A stretch of DNA of 64,000 bases. Source: Salminus brasiliensis. Taxonomy: Eukaryota; Chordata; Actinopteri; Characiformes; Bryconidae. Of this stretch, positions 1-11,134 are shown piece by piece. Position 1 is the stretch's first letter. Every line of letters starts with the position of its first letter. Below the pieces are notes generated by a model, which was given only the letters and a program-made list of their open reading frames with translations, had not been told where the DNA came from and ran no database searches. The DNA is taken from assembly GCF_030463535.1 (NCBI RefSeq), contig NC_132879.1:31232133-31296132 (forward strand). The letters run 5' to 3'. Position numbers and translations under genes: made by a program.

Positions 1-2205
1 GAGCTGCCCAGTGCTGCCAGAGTCTCATGCATGGGGTGGGAGCTGTTCTTCCGCATGGATGCCAGCTTGGTTGTCATCCTCCTGTCTCCCACCACCTGCA
101 CTGGGTCTAAGAAGCACCCCAGGACAGAGCCGGCCCTCTTTATGAGTTTGTCCAGTCTCTTCTTATCTGCCGTCGAGATGCTACTACCCCAGCAGACCAC
201 TCCATACAAGATGGCAGATGCCACCACTGTGTCGAAGAACGTCCTCAGAAGTGCTCCCTGCACTCCAAAGGACCTCAATCTCCTCAGCAGGTAGAGTCTG
301 CTCTGGCCTTTCTTATAGAGAGCAGCAGTGTTGACTGACCAGTCCAGTTTGTTGTTCAGATGAACACCCAGGTATTTATAAGAGTCCACACTCTCGATGT
401 TCATACCCCGGATGTTCACTGATGGAGGGGGGTGTCTGCACCTGCGGAAATCCACTACCAGTTCTTTGGTTTTTCCAGCGTTTATCTGCAGATGGTTCTG
501 CAGACACCAGTCCACAAAGTCCTGAATAAGTTCTCTGTACTCGCTGTCCTCCTCATTGGATATGAGGCCGACGATCGCTGAGTCATCAGAGAACTTCTGG
601 AGGTGACAGGTTGGTGAGCTGTACATGAAGTCAGCAGTGTACAGGGTGAAGAGGAACGGTGCCAAGACCGTTCCTTGAGGGGCTCCTGTGCTGCTGACCA
701 CCAAGTCAGAGACACAGTCCCGTGCCCTCACATACTGTGGTCGGTTGGTGAGGTAGTCCAGTATCCAGTTTGACAGGTGACTGTCCACTCCACAATGTCC
801 CAACTTGTCCTTTAGGAGGCCTGGCTGTATGGTGTTAAAAGCACTGGAGAAATCGAAGAAGGTGATCCTCACAGTGCTGCCGGGCTTCTCCAGGTGAGAA
901 AGAGCTCTGTGTAGAAGATAGATGACAGCATCATCCACCCCGACACCAGGCTGGTAGGCGAACTGAAGAGGGTCCATGGATGGGCTCACCAGAGGGCGGA
1001 TGTGGTTGAGGACCAGCCTCTCCAGTGACTTCATTAGATGGGAAGTCAGTGCCACCGGCCTGTAGCTGTTTAGGTCCTTTGGGTGCTGTGTTTTGGGCAC
1101 AGGTACCACACAAGATGTTTTCCACAGCTGTGGTACTCTTCCCAGTTTCAGGCTCATGTTGAACAAATGCTCAACTACCCTGCACAGCTGATCAGCGCAG
1201 GACTTGAGGAGCCTGGCGCTGATTCCATCAGGACCTGTAGCTTTCTTAGGCTTGATCTTCCTCAGCTCATTTCTCACCTGGGTTGTTGTGAAGGACAAGT
1301 TGGAGCAGGGGGGCTGGGTGCTGGAATGTGTGAATGGTTGGTTGATGCTGCCAGACGATGAGCCATTAGGGGATGATGGTGGTGATGATTGTGAGCCAGA
1401 AGTTCTGAGAGAAGAAGAAGGGGGAGGGCAGCATGATGGTAGTGCTGCTGAGTGGGGATACAGCAGGGGTGTCTGTATGGGGGCAGGGCTAGGTGATTGA
1501 TCAAATCTGTTGAAAAATAGATTGAGATCATTCACCCACTTCTGGTCCCCCACCACCTGGGAGTTGGACTTTGTGTGGCCAGAGATGGTTTGAAGGCCTT
1601 TCCACACTCCTCTGATGTTGTTCTGCTGCAACTGTTCCTCCAGCTTTCTCTTGTAGCTGGCTTTCCCCTCCCTGATCTTCCTTCTCAGTTCCTTCTGCAC
1701 AGCTTTCAGCTCATCCTTGTCACCAGATCTGAAGGCCCTCTTTTTCGCTTTTAGGAGAGCCTTTATATCTGGATTAATCCATGGCTTGTTGTTGGAAAAA
1801 CACCGAACAGTCTTGGTGGGCACGGTGTTATCCACACAGAAGTTGACGTAGTCCGTAATGCAGTGAGTGAGATTGTCAATGTCCTCCCCATTAGGATCAC
1901 ACAGTTCTTCCCACACCGTTGTTTCGAAGCAGTCCTTCAGAGCCTCCTCAGACTCCTTAGACCATTTCTTCACTGTACGGGTGACAGCTGGTTCCCTATG
2001 TACAATGGGTTTGTACACAGGCAGAAGATGAACCAGACAGTGATCAGATCTTCCAAGGGGAGGGAGAGGTGATGAGTTGTATGCCTCCTTTGTGTTGGCA
2101 AAAAGCAGGTCCAGTGTTTTCATGTCTCTGGTGTGGCAGGTTACATACTGGGTGAAGGTGGACAGAGTGGAGGATGGAGAAGCAGAAGAAGAAGAAGAAG
2201 TTTAG
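1..2205 (-). mobile_element. LINE (non-LTR retrotransposon) fragment: end of endonuclease plus reverse transcriptase, open to the window edge
   Basis: Reading the minus strand from about 2205 down to base 1 gives one open frame. It begins with the tail of an apurinic-type endonuclease (SDHCLVHLLPV near 2050). A linker follows, then a reverse transcriptase with the blocks TGPDGI (near 1230), SYRPVALTSHLMKS (near 1040), FFDFSSAFNTIQP (near 850), STGAPQGTVLAP (near 670) and the catalytic-site block FSDDSAIVG (near 580), where the first residue before DD is Ser instead of the usual Ala. Further downstream are KYLGVHLNN and the C-terminal region. These are the hallmarks of the L2/CR1/jockey group. 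The element is 5'-truncated at about 2205 and its 3' end lies left of the window. The frame looks intact over the visible 2.2 kb, so this may be a young insertion. The clade is inferred from motifs only. Confidence 0.88.
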
Positions 2206-2207
2206 TA

Positions 2208-2358
2208 ATGTCTAAGCTTGGAGGTATCTTTTGTATTATTAGTCTATTCTAACTAGCTAAGGCTTTTCTTGGGTAAATAGCAAAGCACTTTGTAAGTCGC
2301 TTTGGATAAGAGCGTCTGCTAAATGCCGTAAATGTAAATGTAAATGTAAATGTAAATG
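2208..2358 (+). mobile_element. 3' tail of an L2-type LINE or its SINE partner
   Basis: The stretch ends in the widespread fish tail 'aagtcgctttggataagagc' followed by 'gtctgctaaatgccg' and a (TAAATG)n simple repeat at 2329-2358. This is the 3' end that L2-type LINEs and tail-sharing SINEs use for target-primed reverse transcription. No coding part is present, so it is a strongly 5'-truncated insertion. Its repeat tail abuts the tandem array directly. Confidence 0.7.
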
Positions 2359-4015
2359 TGACGTCACTCCCCTACTGCGCATGAGCGCGGTGGGGCTGAT
2401 TGGGATTCAAAAGCAAACATGCGCAAACCGGTCAAACGATTTTTCCAACAATCCTATAAGGGACAGTTACCACAAGACGATTAGAAATCAGCGTGTGCGG
2501 AGTTTTAGACACTGTTTTTTGGGAAAAAAATGTCATACATGAGCTCTGAAATATTTAAAAAGTAGAAGAAAAAATAATAACGGTTAGTGGTCATGCCATA
2601 GAGCTACGAGGGACATATCACCATAACAGACATTAGCGGCTGCTGTTAAAAACCTTGAGCAGCACAGGTCTCCACAAAAGATTGGCCAATTTGATCATTT
2701 GGTCGACAGCAGAGAAGAAAGAGGGGCTTCCAACTGCATTTAATTTCAGAACGCTTGAACAAAAAAGGTTAAGAGAATGTTTTGAGAAGAATTGAAGCTT
2801 TAATAACAAAACCAAATAAAAGGCAGAGAAGAGACGGTTGAAAGTGGACAGAGGCGAACAGTCGGGGTATTACCTTTTTACTGACAGAAGAGACACAGTG
2901 CAGAATAGCAATTTTCGAAAGAACTGACCAATCACAAACAAGCACTCAAGACGAGCCTTTAAATATGCGGAGAGATGACTTTTTCTCTCGATCCTGGTGA
3001 AGATGAAAAATCAGGGTTTCTTCCACCTGACCACGTGGACTAGTTCAATAAAACACATACAACTAAGTCGACCTCACAGATTGTTTTTTCATCATCGGAA
3101 ACAACGAAAATAATTTTTTAAACAAACTTCATCTAATGCGATACCGTGACGTCACTCCCCTACTGCGCATGAGCGCGGTGGGGCTGATTGGCATTCAGAA
3201 GCAAACATGCGCAAACCGGTCAAACGATTTTTCCAACAATCCTATAAGGGACAGTTACCACAAGACGATTAGAAATCAGCGTGTGTGGAGTTTTAGACAT
3301 TGTTTTTTGGGGAAAAAATGTCATACATGAGCTCTGAAATATTTAAAAAGTAGAAGAAAAAATAATAACGGTTAGTGGTCATGCCATAGAGCTACGAGGG
3401 ACATATCACCATAACAGACATTAGCGGCTGCTGTCAAAGACCTTGAGCAGCACAGGTCTCCACAAAAGATTGGCCAATTTGATTATTTGGTCGTCAGCAG
3501 AGAAGAAAGAGAGGCTTCCAACTGCATTTAATTTCAGAATGCTTGAGAAAAAAAGGTTAAGAGAATGTTTTGAGAAGAATTGAAGCTTTTTTAACAAAAC
3601 GAAATGAAAGGCAGAGAAGAGACGGTTGAATGTGGACAGAGGCGAACAGTCGGAGTATTACCTTTAAGCTTAGAGAAGAGACACAGTGCAGAATAGCAAT
3701 TTTCGAAAGAACTGACCAATCACAGACAAGCACTCACGACGAGCCTTTAAATATGCGGAGAGATGACTTTTTCTCTCGATCCTGGTGAAGATGAAAAATC
3801 AGGGTTTCTTCCACCTGACCACGTGGACTAGTTCAATAAAACACATACAACTACGTCGACCTCACATATTGTCTTTTCATCATGGGAAACAACGAAAATA
3901 ATTTTTTTAACAAACTTCATCTAATGCGATACCGTGACGTCACTCCCCTACTGCGCATGAGCGCGGTGGGGCTGATTGGCATTCAGAAGCAAACATGCGC
4001 AAACCACTCAAACGA
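2359..4015 (+). repeat. Tandem array of a 788-bp LTR-like unit (2.1 copies)
   Basis: The phrase 'acgtcactcccctactgcgc' recurs at 2361, 3149 and 3937, which gives a period of exactly 788 bp. Units 1 and 2 match throughout with scattered substitutions. Unit 3 is cut off at about 4015. Each full unit has, in order, a CRE-like ACGTCAC, a GC-rich TGCGCATGAGCGCG block resembling an NRF1 site, a TATA-like TTTAAATA (2958 and 3746) and an AATAAA signal about 90 bp later (3047 and 3835). That order is typical of a retroelement LTR, so I read the unit as LTR-derived. This is an inference, because no clean TG...CA ends or target duplications could be defined. Diverged relatives occur near 18.5, 22.5, 23.0, 30.4, 31.6 and 33.6 kb. 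Confidence 0.75.
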
Positions 4016-4084
4016 TTTTTGCTGTGACACTGAGAATTTCCCCACTGTGGGACTAATAAAGGATTATCTTATTTTATCTTAACT
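4016..4084 (+). mobile_element. LINE 3' tail fragment
   Basis: A short stretch reads 'gagaatttccccactgtggg', then 'actaataaaggattatctta' and a TTATC-rich end. This is the type of 3' terminus seen on many fish LINEs. It begins exactly where the third 788-bp unit breaks off, so a truncated insertion probably ended the array. Confidence 0.5.
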
Positions 4085-4400
4085 TGTACTTGTTCGGTTG
4101 GAACAGGAGCAGTGGGAATGGAAGCAGTCTTTTGAGCAAATGTACTCTAAGGAGGTGGGAGTAGTGGGGATGGTAAAAGTGGTTACTCAGGCTGTGAAAA
4201 TTGCTGCAAGCTCAGTCCAGGTAATTGTAGCTACATCTTTTTGTGGCAGAAAGGGAAAAGATTACCTGGTAATGTTGGAACCATTGGCATCTAGTGAAAA
4301 TGACCTTCCCCAAGTAGTTTCAACTGTCCTTACTATTGTTTGGAATGGTAGATTATTAGTCCCTGTCACTAATGTAGGAGTGAGGGATATCTGGTGAAAA
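4085..4400 (+). mobile_element. Ty3/gypsy remnant, protease-proximal region
   Basis: The frame 4098-4397 translates to about 99 residues including MLEPLASS, and ends with a VPVTNVGVRDIW block. This pattern (LEPL, Leu-Pro, then a VxNxG stretch) is found downstream of the protease in fish Ty3/gypsy polyproteins. No catalytic Asp triad is visible. It reads in the same direction as the RNase H and integrase parts further right and probably belongs to the same element. Confidence 0.5.
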
Positions 4401-4429
4401 CCTCGGTTGAAGGTGGATGGGGGGCAGTG

Positions 4430-4715
4430 TGTGGTGTAAGAAAAAAATAACTGTTTTCGGGGAAGAATACGGGATGCAGCTCTCACGTATGACCTTTTGC
4501 TCAATCAATTTCTGAATGTGTGTTTTTACTTCCTCATGCTGGTTTAATGGGAGCCTGCAATATCATTGACATACAGGAACTTAATCAGTCAAAAGTATTT
4601 TATGCTCAGTTAGATCAGTGAACCCCAAATCAGTATATCCTGCTGCAAATACAGTAGCATACTGAGCTAAATGCTGAGTGAGACTGAATCTTCTTTAAAA
4701 GGTTTACTTATAAAA
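4430..4715 (-). mobile_element. Inverted segment of the same gypsy element: N-terminal part of reverse transcriptase
   Basis: On the minus strand the sequence reads, from about 4715 downward, a stretch like AGYTDLGFTDLTEHKI, then HEEVKTHIQKLIEQKVIRES and PYSSP. This is the conserved start of the Ty3/gypsy reverse transcriptase (the region before the fingers domain). There are two stop codons in it. The flanking gypsy parts on both sides read on the plus strand, so this roughly 0.3-kb piece has been inverted in place or is a separate inverted insertion. Confidence 0.6.
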
Positions 4716-4739
4716 CACAAAAACAGACATTACAATAGA

Positions 4740-5300
4740 CTCGATATAGCTCAAATAACTGTGACAATGTGACAGAGCTGAGGTCATTCTAAGGGTTGGC
4801 TTGCTACTACTGGAGATTTGTGTAGAGTTTCGCACAAGTGGAAGGCCATCACAAGAAAAACAGGTCCTTTTTGCAGACTTTTCAATGACAGAACATTTAA
4901 ACAGCTACAGAATAAGTTAACCACTGCCCCAGTGTTGGCTTTTTTTTTTTTACTCAGCAGTTCTATTTAGAAATTGATGCAATTTCTGGGGACTGGGAGC
5001 CATATTGTCTCTGGATGATGGGACTTCAAAGCGTCGCCCAGTGGCATATGCCAGTCGAGGATTGTGTGTCAATGAACGAAATATGGATAAGTGAGCAACT
5101 TCCTGATGCTGAGCTATCCTTGGTGTTGTCCTTGCAGACACTGAGTTTTCTATGTCTCAGCTGCAGGTACTTCAGAAGACAGACCTAGTAATAGGATCAT
5201 TCCTGGGATTCTGGAAAAGAGGAGAAACGCCTAATCAAGGGGAGCGCCAGCAACTTGCATCTAAGGTATAAGAACTTTTGAGACAATGAAACTGTGTGGT
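4740..5300 (+). mobile_element. Ty3/gypsy remnant, connection and RNase H region
   Basis: Plus-strand translation, with several stops and frameshifts, gives TELRSF, then GLACYYWRFV (near 4775-4830), the block LTTAPVLA (near 4918), LEIDA (near 4970, the RNase H active-site Asp region), VAYASRGLCVNERNMDK (near 5040-5088) and a linker-like LQVLQKTDLV (near 5165). This is the typical order of the end of reverse transcriptase and RNase H in fish gypsy elements. The element is interrupted at about 5310 by the LINE that follows. Confidence 0.75.
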
Positions 5301-5314
5301 GAAAATTGAGATTA

Positions 5315-8300
5315 TTTTATATAAATCAAATCAAAAAATCAAATCAAATTTTATTTGTCACATACATAGTAATACACAGTATAACTTGCAGTGAAATGCT
5401 TTTTTGACAGTCTGCCCACATCAAAGCTATTCAATAAGATCTAAATTTAAACTAAACCTTAACTTAATGAAATAAAGTGCAAAAATGCAAAAAAAATTTA
5501 ATAAATAAAATAAAAGTTACATTTATGTTAAATTTAAGTTAAAAAATAAAATATAAAAATATGAAAATATAGAAATATAAGAAGCAAAAAAAATACAGAT
5601 GAAATAGTGTCTATATATATATATATATGTATGTATATATGTATACATATGTACATATTTATCTGTATGTGAGTGTATGTGTGAGTTAAAAAGAAATATT
5701 TGCATTATTGTCCATAGTGAGTTGTCCATGAGCCATAGTTGTGTATTGTAGTGAGTGAGGGTCCAGTTTGTGTATGTAGATATTTTAATTTAGTGTCCTA
5801 GTCCCTGTCCCCATTCAGGGCACGGATGGCTTGTGGAAAAAAGCTTCTCCTCATTCTCTCTGTGTTAGCCTTCAGGGTTCTTAAGCGTTTCCCCGAGGGC
5901 AACAGAGAAAACAGTTCATTGTTGGGATGACTGGGGTCCTTCACAATCTTCTTGGCCTTGGTCCAACACCGCTTCTTGTAGATGGACTGCAGGTCAGGAA
6001 ACTCTATCCTAGTGATTCGCTCTGCTGAACGTCTCACTCGTCGTAGCGCTTGCCTGTCCTGCTTGGTGCTGTTCCCAAACCAGACTGTGATGTTCCCCGT
6101 GAGGATGCTCTCGATGGTGCAGGAGTAGAAGGATCGTAGTACCTTGGAGGGCAGTCTGAAGTCTCTCAGTCGTCTCAGGTGGTATAGGCGCTGACGAGCC
6201 TCCTTCATTATGGTGTTGATGTGGCAACTCCATGACAAGTCCTGAGAGATGGCACTCCAAGGTATTTGAAGCTTTCTACCCTTTCCACTGCCGTTCCACT
6301 GATGTGGACAGGTTGATAGCTCCTCCGCTGTTTCCTGCTAAAGTCCACAATCAGCTCCTTCGTTTTGCTGGCATTTAGCTGGAGATTATTATCCTGGCAC
6401 CAGTTCTCCATGGTTCTAATCTCTTCCAGGTAGGCCTTCTCGTTATTTCCTGAGATCAGGCCCACCACAACTGTGTCGTCAGCAAACTTAATGATGTTGG
6501 TGGAGCTGGAAGTGGCTTTGCAGTCTGAGGTGTACAGCGAGTACAGCAGAGGGCTAAGGACACAGCCCTGAGGGGCTCCGGTACTGAGGGTGAGGGTGGG
6601 TGAGACATGCTTGCCTACCCGAACAGCTTGTGGTCTGTTTGTGAGGAAGTTGGAGATACAGTCACAGATGGATGGGTGGAGACCTAGATCTTCCAGCTTC
6701 GTGGTGAGTCTTGAGGGAATAATAGTGTTAAATGCTGAACTGTAGTCCACAAACAGCATTTTAACATAATTACCCCTCCCAGCATCCAGATGTGTCATCG
6801 ATGTGTGGAGAAGGTGAGCGATGGCATCATCTGTGGAACGGTTTGGATGGCATGCAAACTGAAACGGGTCCAGGGTGTCGGGCAGTGCGGATGTGATGAA
6901 GTCTCTCACCAGCTTCTCGAAGCACTTCATCACGACTGATGTGAGGGCAACTGGGCGGTAGTCGTTGAGGCAGGCTGGCTGTGGTTTCTTCGGGACAGGA
7001 ACAATGATGGACTGTTTGAAGCACGATGGAACAATCCCCTGCGTCAGTGAGAGATTAAAGATGTCCGTGAATACTAGCTGGTCTACACAGGCTTTTAGGA
7101 CTCGACCACAGATGCCATCGGGTCCCGCAGGCTTCCTGGTATTCACTCTCCTGAACACCCGCCGTACATCTCTCTCTGTGATGGTGAAGGCTCTTTGTTC
7201 TCTGACGTGCTCCTCTATATCAGCTGTGCCGGTGTTACTGTAGTTAACATTGCCGGCTGCAGCATCAAAGCGAGCATAAAAGGTATTTAGCTTGTTCGAA
7301 GTCTGCACTACCCAGTCCACAGGGTGGGCTCCTATAGTCCGTTATTGTTCTCAGTCCCTGCCACAGGCTCCTAGAGTCGTTTTGCTGGAACTGGGACTCT
7401 AGTTTCCTCCCGTAGCGCTGCTTCGCCTCCTTTACCGCCTTCCTTACTCCATATGACGCAGACTTGTATTCCTGCATATCTCCGCTGATCAGTCCCGTGT
7501 TGTAGGCAGCAGTGCGGGCATTTAGAGCTTCCCGGATGCTTTTATCCACCCAGGGCTTCTGATTGGGAAATGTTTTGACTGTAGATTTCTGGACAGTGTC
7601 GTACTTTCCCGATAAAACCCACGACCGCTTCCGTAAACATGTTGACGTCATCGGAGCTGCGCCGGAACATGTCCCAGTCCGCGTCATCAAGAACGTCCTG
7701 TAGCACGGCCACTGATTGGTCCGTCCAGCGCTCGACCTCTCTCACCACCGGAAGCTCTTGCTTCAGCCTTTGTTTATATTTTGGTAGGAGAAAGATGGCG
7801 GCGTGGTCTGACTTCCCAAACGGTGGTACTGATTGCGCTTTGTAGCTGTCTTTGTGTGTGGTATAGCAGTGATCTAAAGTCCGGTGGCCCCGGGTGGGGC
7901 AGGTGATGTGTTGGTGAAAGTTTGCTGCCACACTTTTGAGGTTGGCGTTGTTAAAATCCCCAACAATGAGTGCAGCGTCCTTATGGTGGCTTTGGAGCTG
8001 TGTGAGTGTGTCATGAAGCTTACACAGCGCGGTGTCCTTCTGTACATCGGGTGGAATGTACACTGTACAGACGATGACCGAGGTGAACTCCCGAGGAAGA
8101 TAGAAGGGACGAAACTTCAGGGCGAGCAGCTCCAGGTTTGGTGTGCAGGAGCGTACGAGGGTCACAACATTAGCACTGTCGCACCACTTGTTGTTCACCA
8201 TGATACATACTACACCACCTCTTGACTTTCCCGACTCCACGGTTCTGTCCATGCGATGTACCGAGAAGAACTCGGCCGGCTGGCTGGCGTGGTCCGGTAT

Positions 8301-8760
8301 CGCTGGGTTCAGCCATGTCTCGGTGAAACAGAGGAGGTTGCAGTCCCGAATGTCTCTCTGGAACTTGATTCTGGCCCGGAGGTCGTCGAGTTTGTTGTCT
8401 AGAGACTGGACGTTGGCTAGGAGAATACTAGGCAGAGGTGCCCTGTGTGCCCTGGCTCTCAGTCTGTCTCTGGCGCCGGCTCGCTTACCTCGGTGTTGCT
8501 TCTTGTGGAGCTTGTCGTCCTGTTCTTTGTCCTCCTTCAGGATTTCTCTCGGCCAGCTTTGATCCGGAGTTAACAGCGGTTTAAGGTGAGTGAATTGTAA
8601 ATTAACAGAAAGAAGAGTCTCTCTGTCGTATGCAATACGAGCCATGATGACAAAGTTTGAATAAAATAGCTAAAAACACTAAATTTAACAAAAAAAAAGC
8701 TAGATGTGGTCAGAGCAGTCGTTATGGCGGCTGTCGTCAGCGGCGCCATCTTGACTTAGA
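5315..8760 (-). mobile_element. Nearly full-length LINE (L2-like clade) with endonuclease and reverse transcriptase, three frameshifts
   Basis: On the minus strand the 5' end lies near 8760 (GC-rich leader) and the start codon is at 8643-8645. The first frame (8645-7542) carries an endonuclease with NVQSLDNKLD, CFTETWL, VGDFNNANL, TLDHCYT and SDHAAIFLLP. A frameshift near 7640 leads into KPWVDKSIREAL. A second near 7320 leads into the reverse transcriptase (7320-6208) with PAGPDGI, DYRPVALTSVVMKC, VDYSSAFNTIIPS, STGAPQGCVLSP and the catalytic FADDTVVVGLI. A third near 6230 leads into the C-terminal region (6238-5798). The 3' UTR ends in a (GATTT)n/(AATCA)n-type tail at 5315-5350, which fixes the orientation. 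It sits inside a gypsy element that continues on the far side. The three frameshifts mean it can no longer make its own protein. Confidence 0.9.
5600..5665. repeat. AT/GTAT microsatellite in the LINE 3' UTR
   Basis: The stretch has (TA)n from about 5611, followed by interrupted GTAT/ACAT repeats. It lies in the 3' UTR of the inserted LINE and is simple-sequence expansion, with no coding potential. Confidence 0.7.
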
Positions 8761-9640
8761 TATAGGCAAACTGAGGACGTACACATGTGGCCATTAAGGC
8801 TAGTTTTACTTCCAGATCAGTAGAAAGACACCGTATTGAAGCAGCTCCATAATGATCATTGGCACCAAGTTGTTGAATGCGCCTGTACCTAGGTGAGACG
8901 TCATTGCTACTGGCCCAATATGCCCAATATGAGATATTGAACATTGGTGTAAAATATGTGAAAGGTGTTGTACAGCCAATGATGTACAAGTTAAAGCAAA
9001 GTTACGGTGTTTGCTACTGATTTCACTGTACTAGAACCCTCACAGGATGGAAGAGAAATTGTGATGATAAGGACTGATGTATTCTGACCAGGGAATGGTT
9101 TCATAAATATGGCGTGTTATCGTGCGGTTGCTTTGCCAGGGGTGTGGTATTAAAAAGAGCTGCGCTACCTGGGAAATAGCCAGTGTGAGAGGTTCAATAA
9201 AATACTTCACAATCTTCTTTGTACTCTGTTGGCAGGGCAAAATAAGCAATGGGCAGATTATCTGTCTGAACTAACGTTTGTGTATAACACCACAGAGAGA
9301 GAGTACCACAGAGTACAGGATTTTCACCATATTTCTGGATGGAGAAAGAACCCATGCTGACATCAGTGATGAACTGGGTGATGGACCATCATGAGGTCTT
9401 GCAACATGCATATACTTGAACAAAATCACGGTTTGCAGAAGTATGGAGCAAAAGGAAGCCGCAAAGTTGTGACCCCTCTGATGTAAGCATGTTGATACCA
9501 GGTCAGTTGGTATATGTACGGAATCTGCAAATAAGAGGTCGGAACACAATCCAGGATGTGTGTACAAACATCAGTACAAATCAAGCGACAAAACAGCAGT
9601 CATGCCAATCAGTCACAGAGTTGTTGTAAATGACCCCAAG
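8761..9640 (+). mobile_element. Ty3/gypsy remnant, integrase core and C-terminal region
   Basis: This is the right-hand part of the gypsy element split by the LINE. Decayed translation shows EWFHKYGV near 9090, then ERFNKIL (near 9190), a Trp-Ala-Asp-Tyr-Leu block and LTFVYNTT (near 9265), the integrase core end YFLMFGR-like (near 9330), and PGQLVYVRN with RGRNTIQDV (near 9500-9560), the usual integrase C-terminal module. Several stops and frameshifts are present. Together with the parts at 4.1-5.3 kb it makes one element in the order protease, RT, RNase H, LINE insertion, integrase. Confidence 0.75.
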
Positions 9641-9795
9641 AGACTTTTATTATTTATTTTTTGTTGTTGTTAATAAGCTTTGTGTGACTTGCATAGACTT
9701 TAGGAACCTACCGCTTAGCATTTTCTTAAAAAAAAAAAAAAAAAAATCGACTTTTATTTTGAAGACTTTTGACGGTTATTGGTGGAAGGTAGATT
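9641..9795 (+). repeat. Repeat shared with 20085-20235 in inverted orientation
   Basis: The segment around 'gctttgtgtgacttgcatag' with a poly-A run at 9728-9746 and a 'ggttattggtgg' end matches the reverse complement of 20085-20235 over about 140 bp ('gctttgtgtgacttgcttag'). It follows a gypsy integrase here and a BEL/Pao integrase there. It may be a separate insertion at both sites or a shared 3' terminal part. I cannot decide which. Confidence 0.55.
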
Positions 9796-10334
9796 CACGG
9801 TAGTGGAAGAAGCAAAAGCTCCAGTACAAGTGCACATGTAGTGCTCAAGGACTGTTTTTTAAGCCCCCCTTTGAAGAGGCACAAGGTGTGTATAGTGAAA
9901 GTATATCACTAAAATAAATCATATATAGTTGATATATGCAGTATGCAGTAATAGTTGTGTGTAATTTGAAACTTGTCAGCCTTTTGTTGAAGCTGGTTAA
10001 GGTACTGTGCACTGGTTCATTTACATGCAGTTGGACTGTGGATGAGTTTCAACACACTTAGGTAGGTGTACTGTACCTTTAGAGCTTTGGTTTGTGTTTA
10101 TATCAGCCTACATACAGTATGTGGTTAAATTTATTCATATGAGAAAGTTGAAATAACAAAGCAGACATGGACGAGCTTCTCATTGTATTCTTGATTTCCT
10201 TTCAGCTCTTACGGTGGTTTACTGTAATCATTGCTCAGCTGACTTTGTACAAAGGTTTTAAGCAATAAATACTTCATGAAACATCAGTTAAGTCTCAAGC
10301 CATCATTGAAATGGGGAATGCTACAGTAAGAGAT
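9796..10334. other. No gene or recognisable element seen
   Basis: The stretch is AT-rich with short scattered ORFs and no splice-bounded coding exon or repeat that I recognise. It lies between the end of the gypsy remnant and the left edge of the TMEM249-like copy A segment. Confidence 0.5.
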
Positions 10335-10504
10335 TAGGCTAAAACAACCCAACCTCTTGTTAAATCTGATAAAATGAGTAAACTTCATTAAAAAAAATGT
10401 TCTATGGCCACATTAGTCTGTATTGCAAACACAGGTGAGATAAGCTAATAACGTCCTTCCCACTAGCGGCTTTTCCAAAGACATTGTGTACACTGACTGG
10501 ATTA

Positions 10505-10545
10505 GAAAATAATAAAATAATAATAATAATAATAATAATAAAAAT
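10505..10545. repeat. (AAT)n microsatellite
   Basis: An AATAATAAT simple repeat within copy A. The corresponding place in copy B shows no such expansion. Confidence 0.8.
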
Positions 10546-10681
10546 AATTTTATGTAGCCTAGGTGGCTAGACAATGTATGCTACAGTGAAAGAATATCTC
10601 ACTTTTCAAACTTTTAAGTTTTTGACAGTGCTTTGCATTTTTACATGCATATTGAACAGTATTTCTATGAGATTGACAGTG

Positions 10682-10741
<60 letters not shown>
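10682..10741. repeat. (AT)n microsatellite
   Basis: About 60 bp of uninterrupted AT dinucleotides. The equivalent site in copy B (about 27830-28010) lacks the long repeat, so the expansion arose after the copies separated. Confidence 0.95.
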
Positions 10742-10743
<2 letters not shown>

Positions 10744-11134
10744 TATTCATTATTAAAAGTATATTTAAGCATAATTAAAGATATGTTGTAAAATGAAAGA
10801 AGATTCTGCTATTTTGTCAATATATATTATTTTAATGTTAGTTTTGTTAAGATAGGGAACACAGGGAAATTGAACAAATGTATTTGGAAAACTTGTACAA
10901 ATTCTACAGTGTAACAACACAATTTAAGGGGACATGTCCTGTGGTCTGGGTATTTGGTTAGTGTGGATTTTGTCCTCTTAAATTCTGTTTAACCTTTAAA
11001 ATTGGACACAGTGTCACATTCTGAAGGAGACGATCAACACAGCTGAGCAAAGTCCTACACAGATGATTCAGGAGGTCTTCAGTGTCTTCATTATTCTCAG
11101 CTAATTAATAGAAAGCTGCGGTTTACGGTTTCCG

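Noticed and set aside
7790-7810. AAGATGGCGGCG start-like context on the plus strand
   Set aside because: It lies antisense within the LINE endonuclease frame and is explained by that coding sequence.
10574-10756. ORFs made of Ile-Tyr repeats on both strands
   Set aside because: They are translations of an (AT)n microsatellite. The same holds for the frames at 61912-62142.
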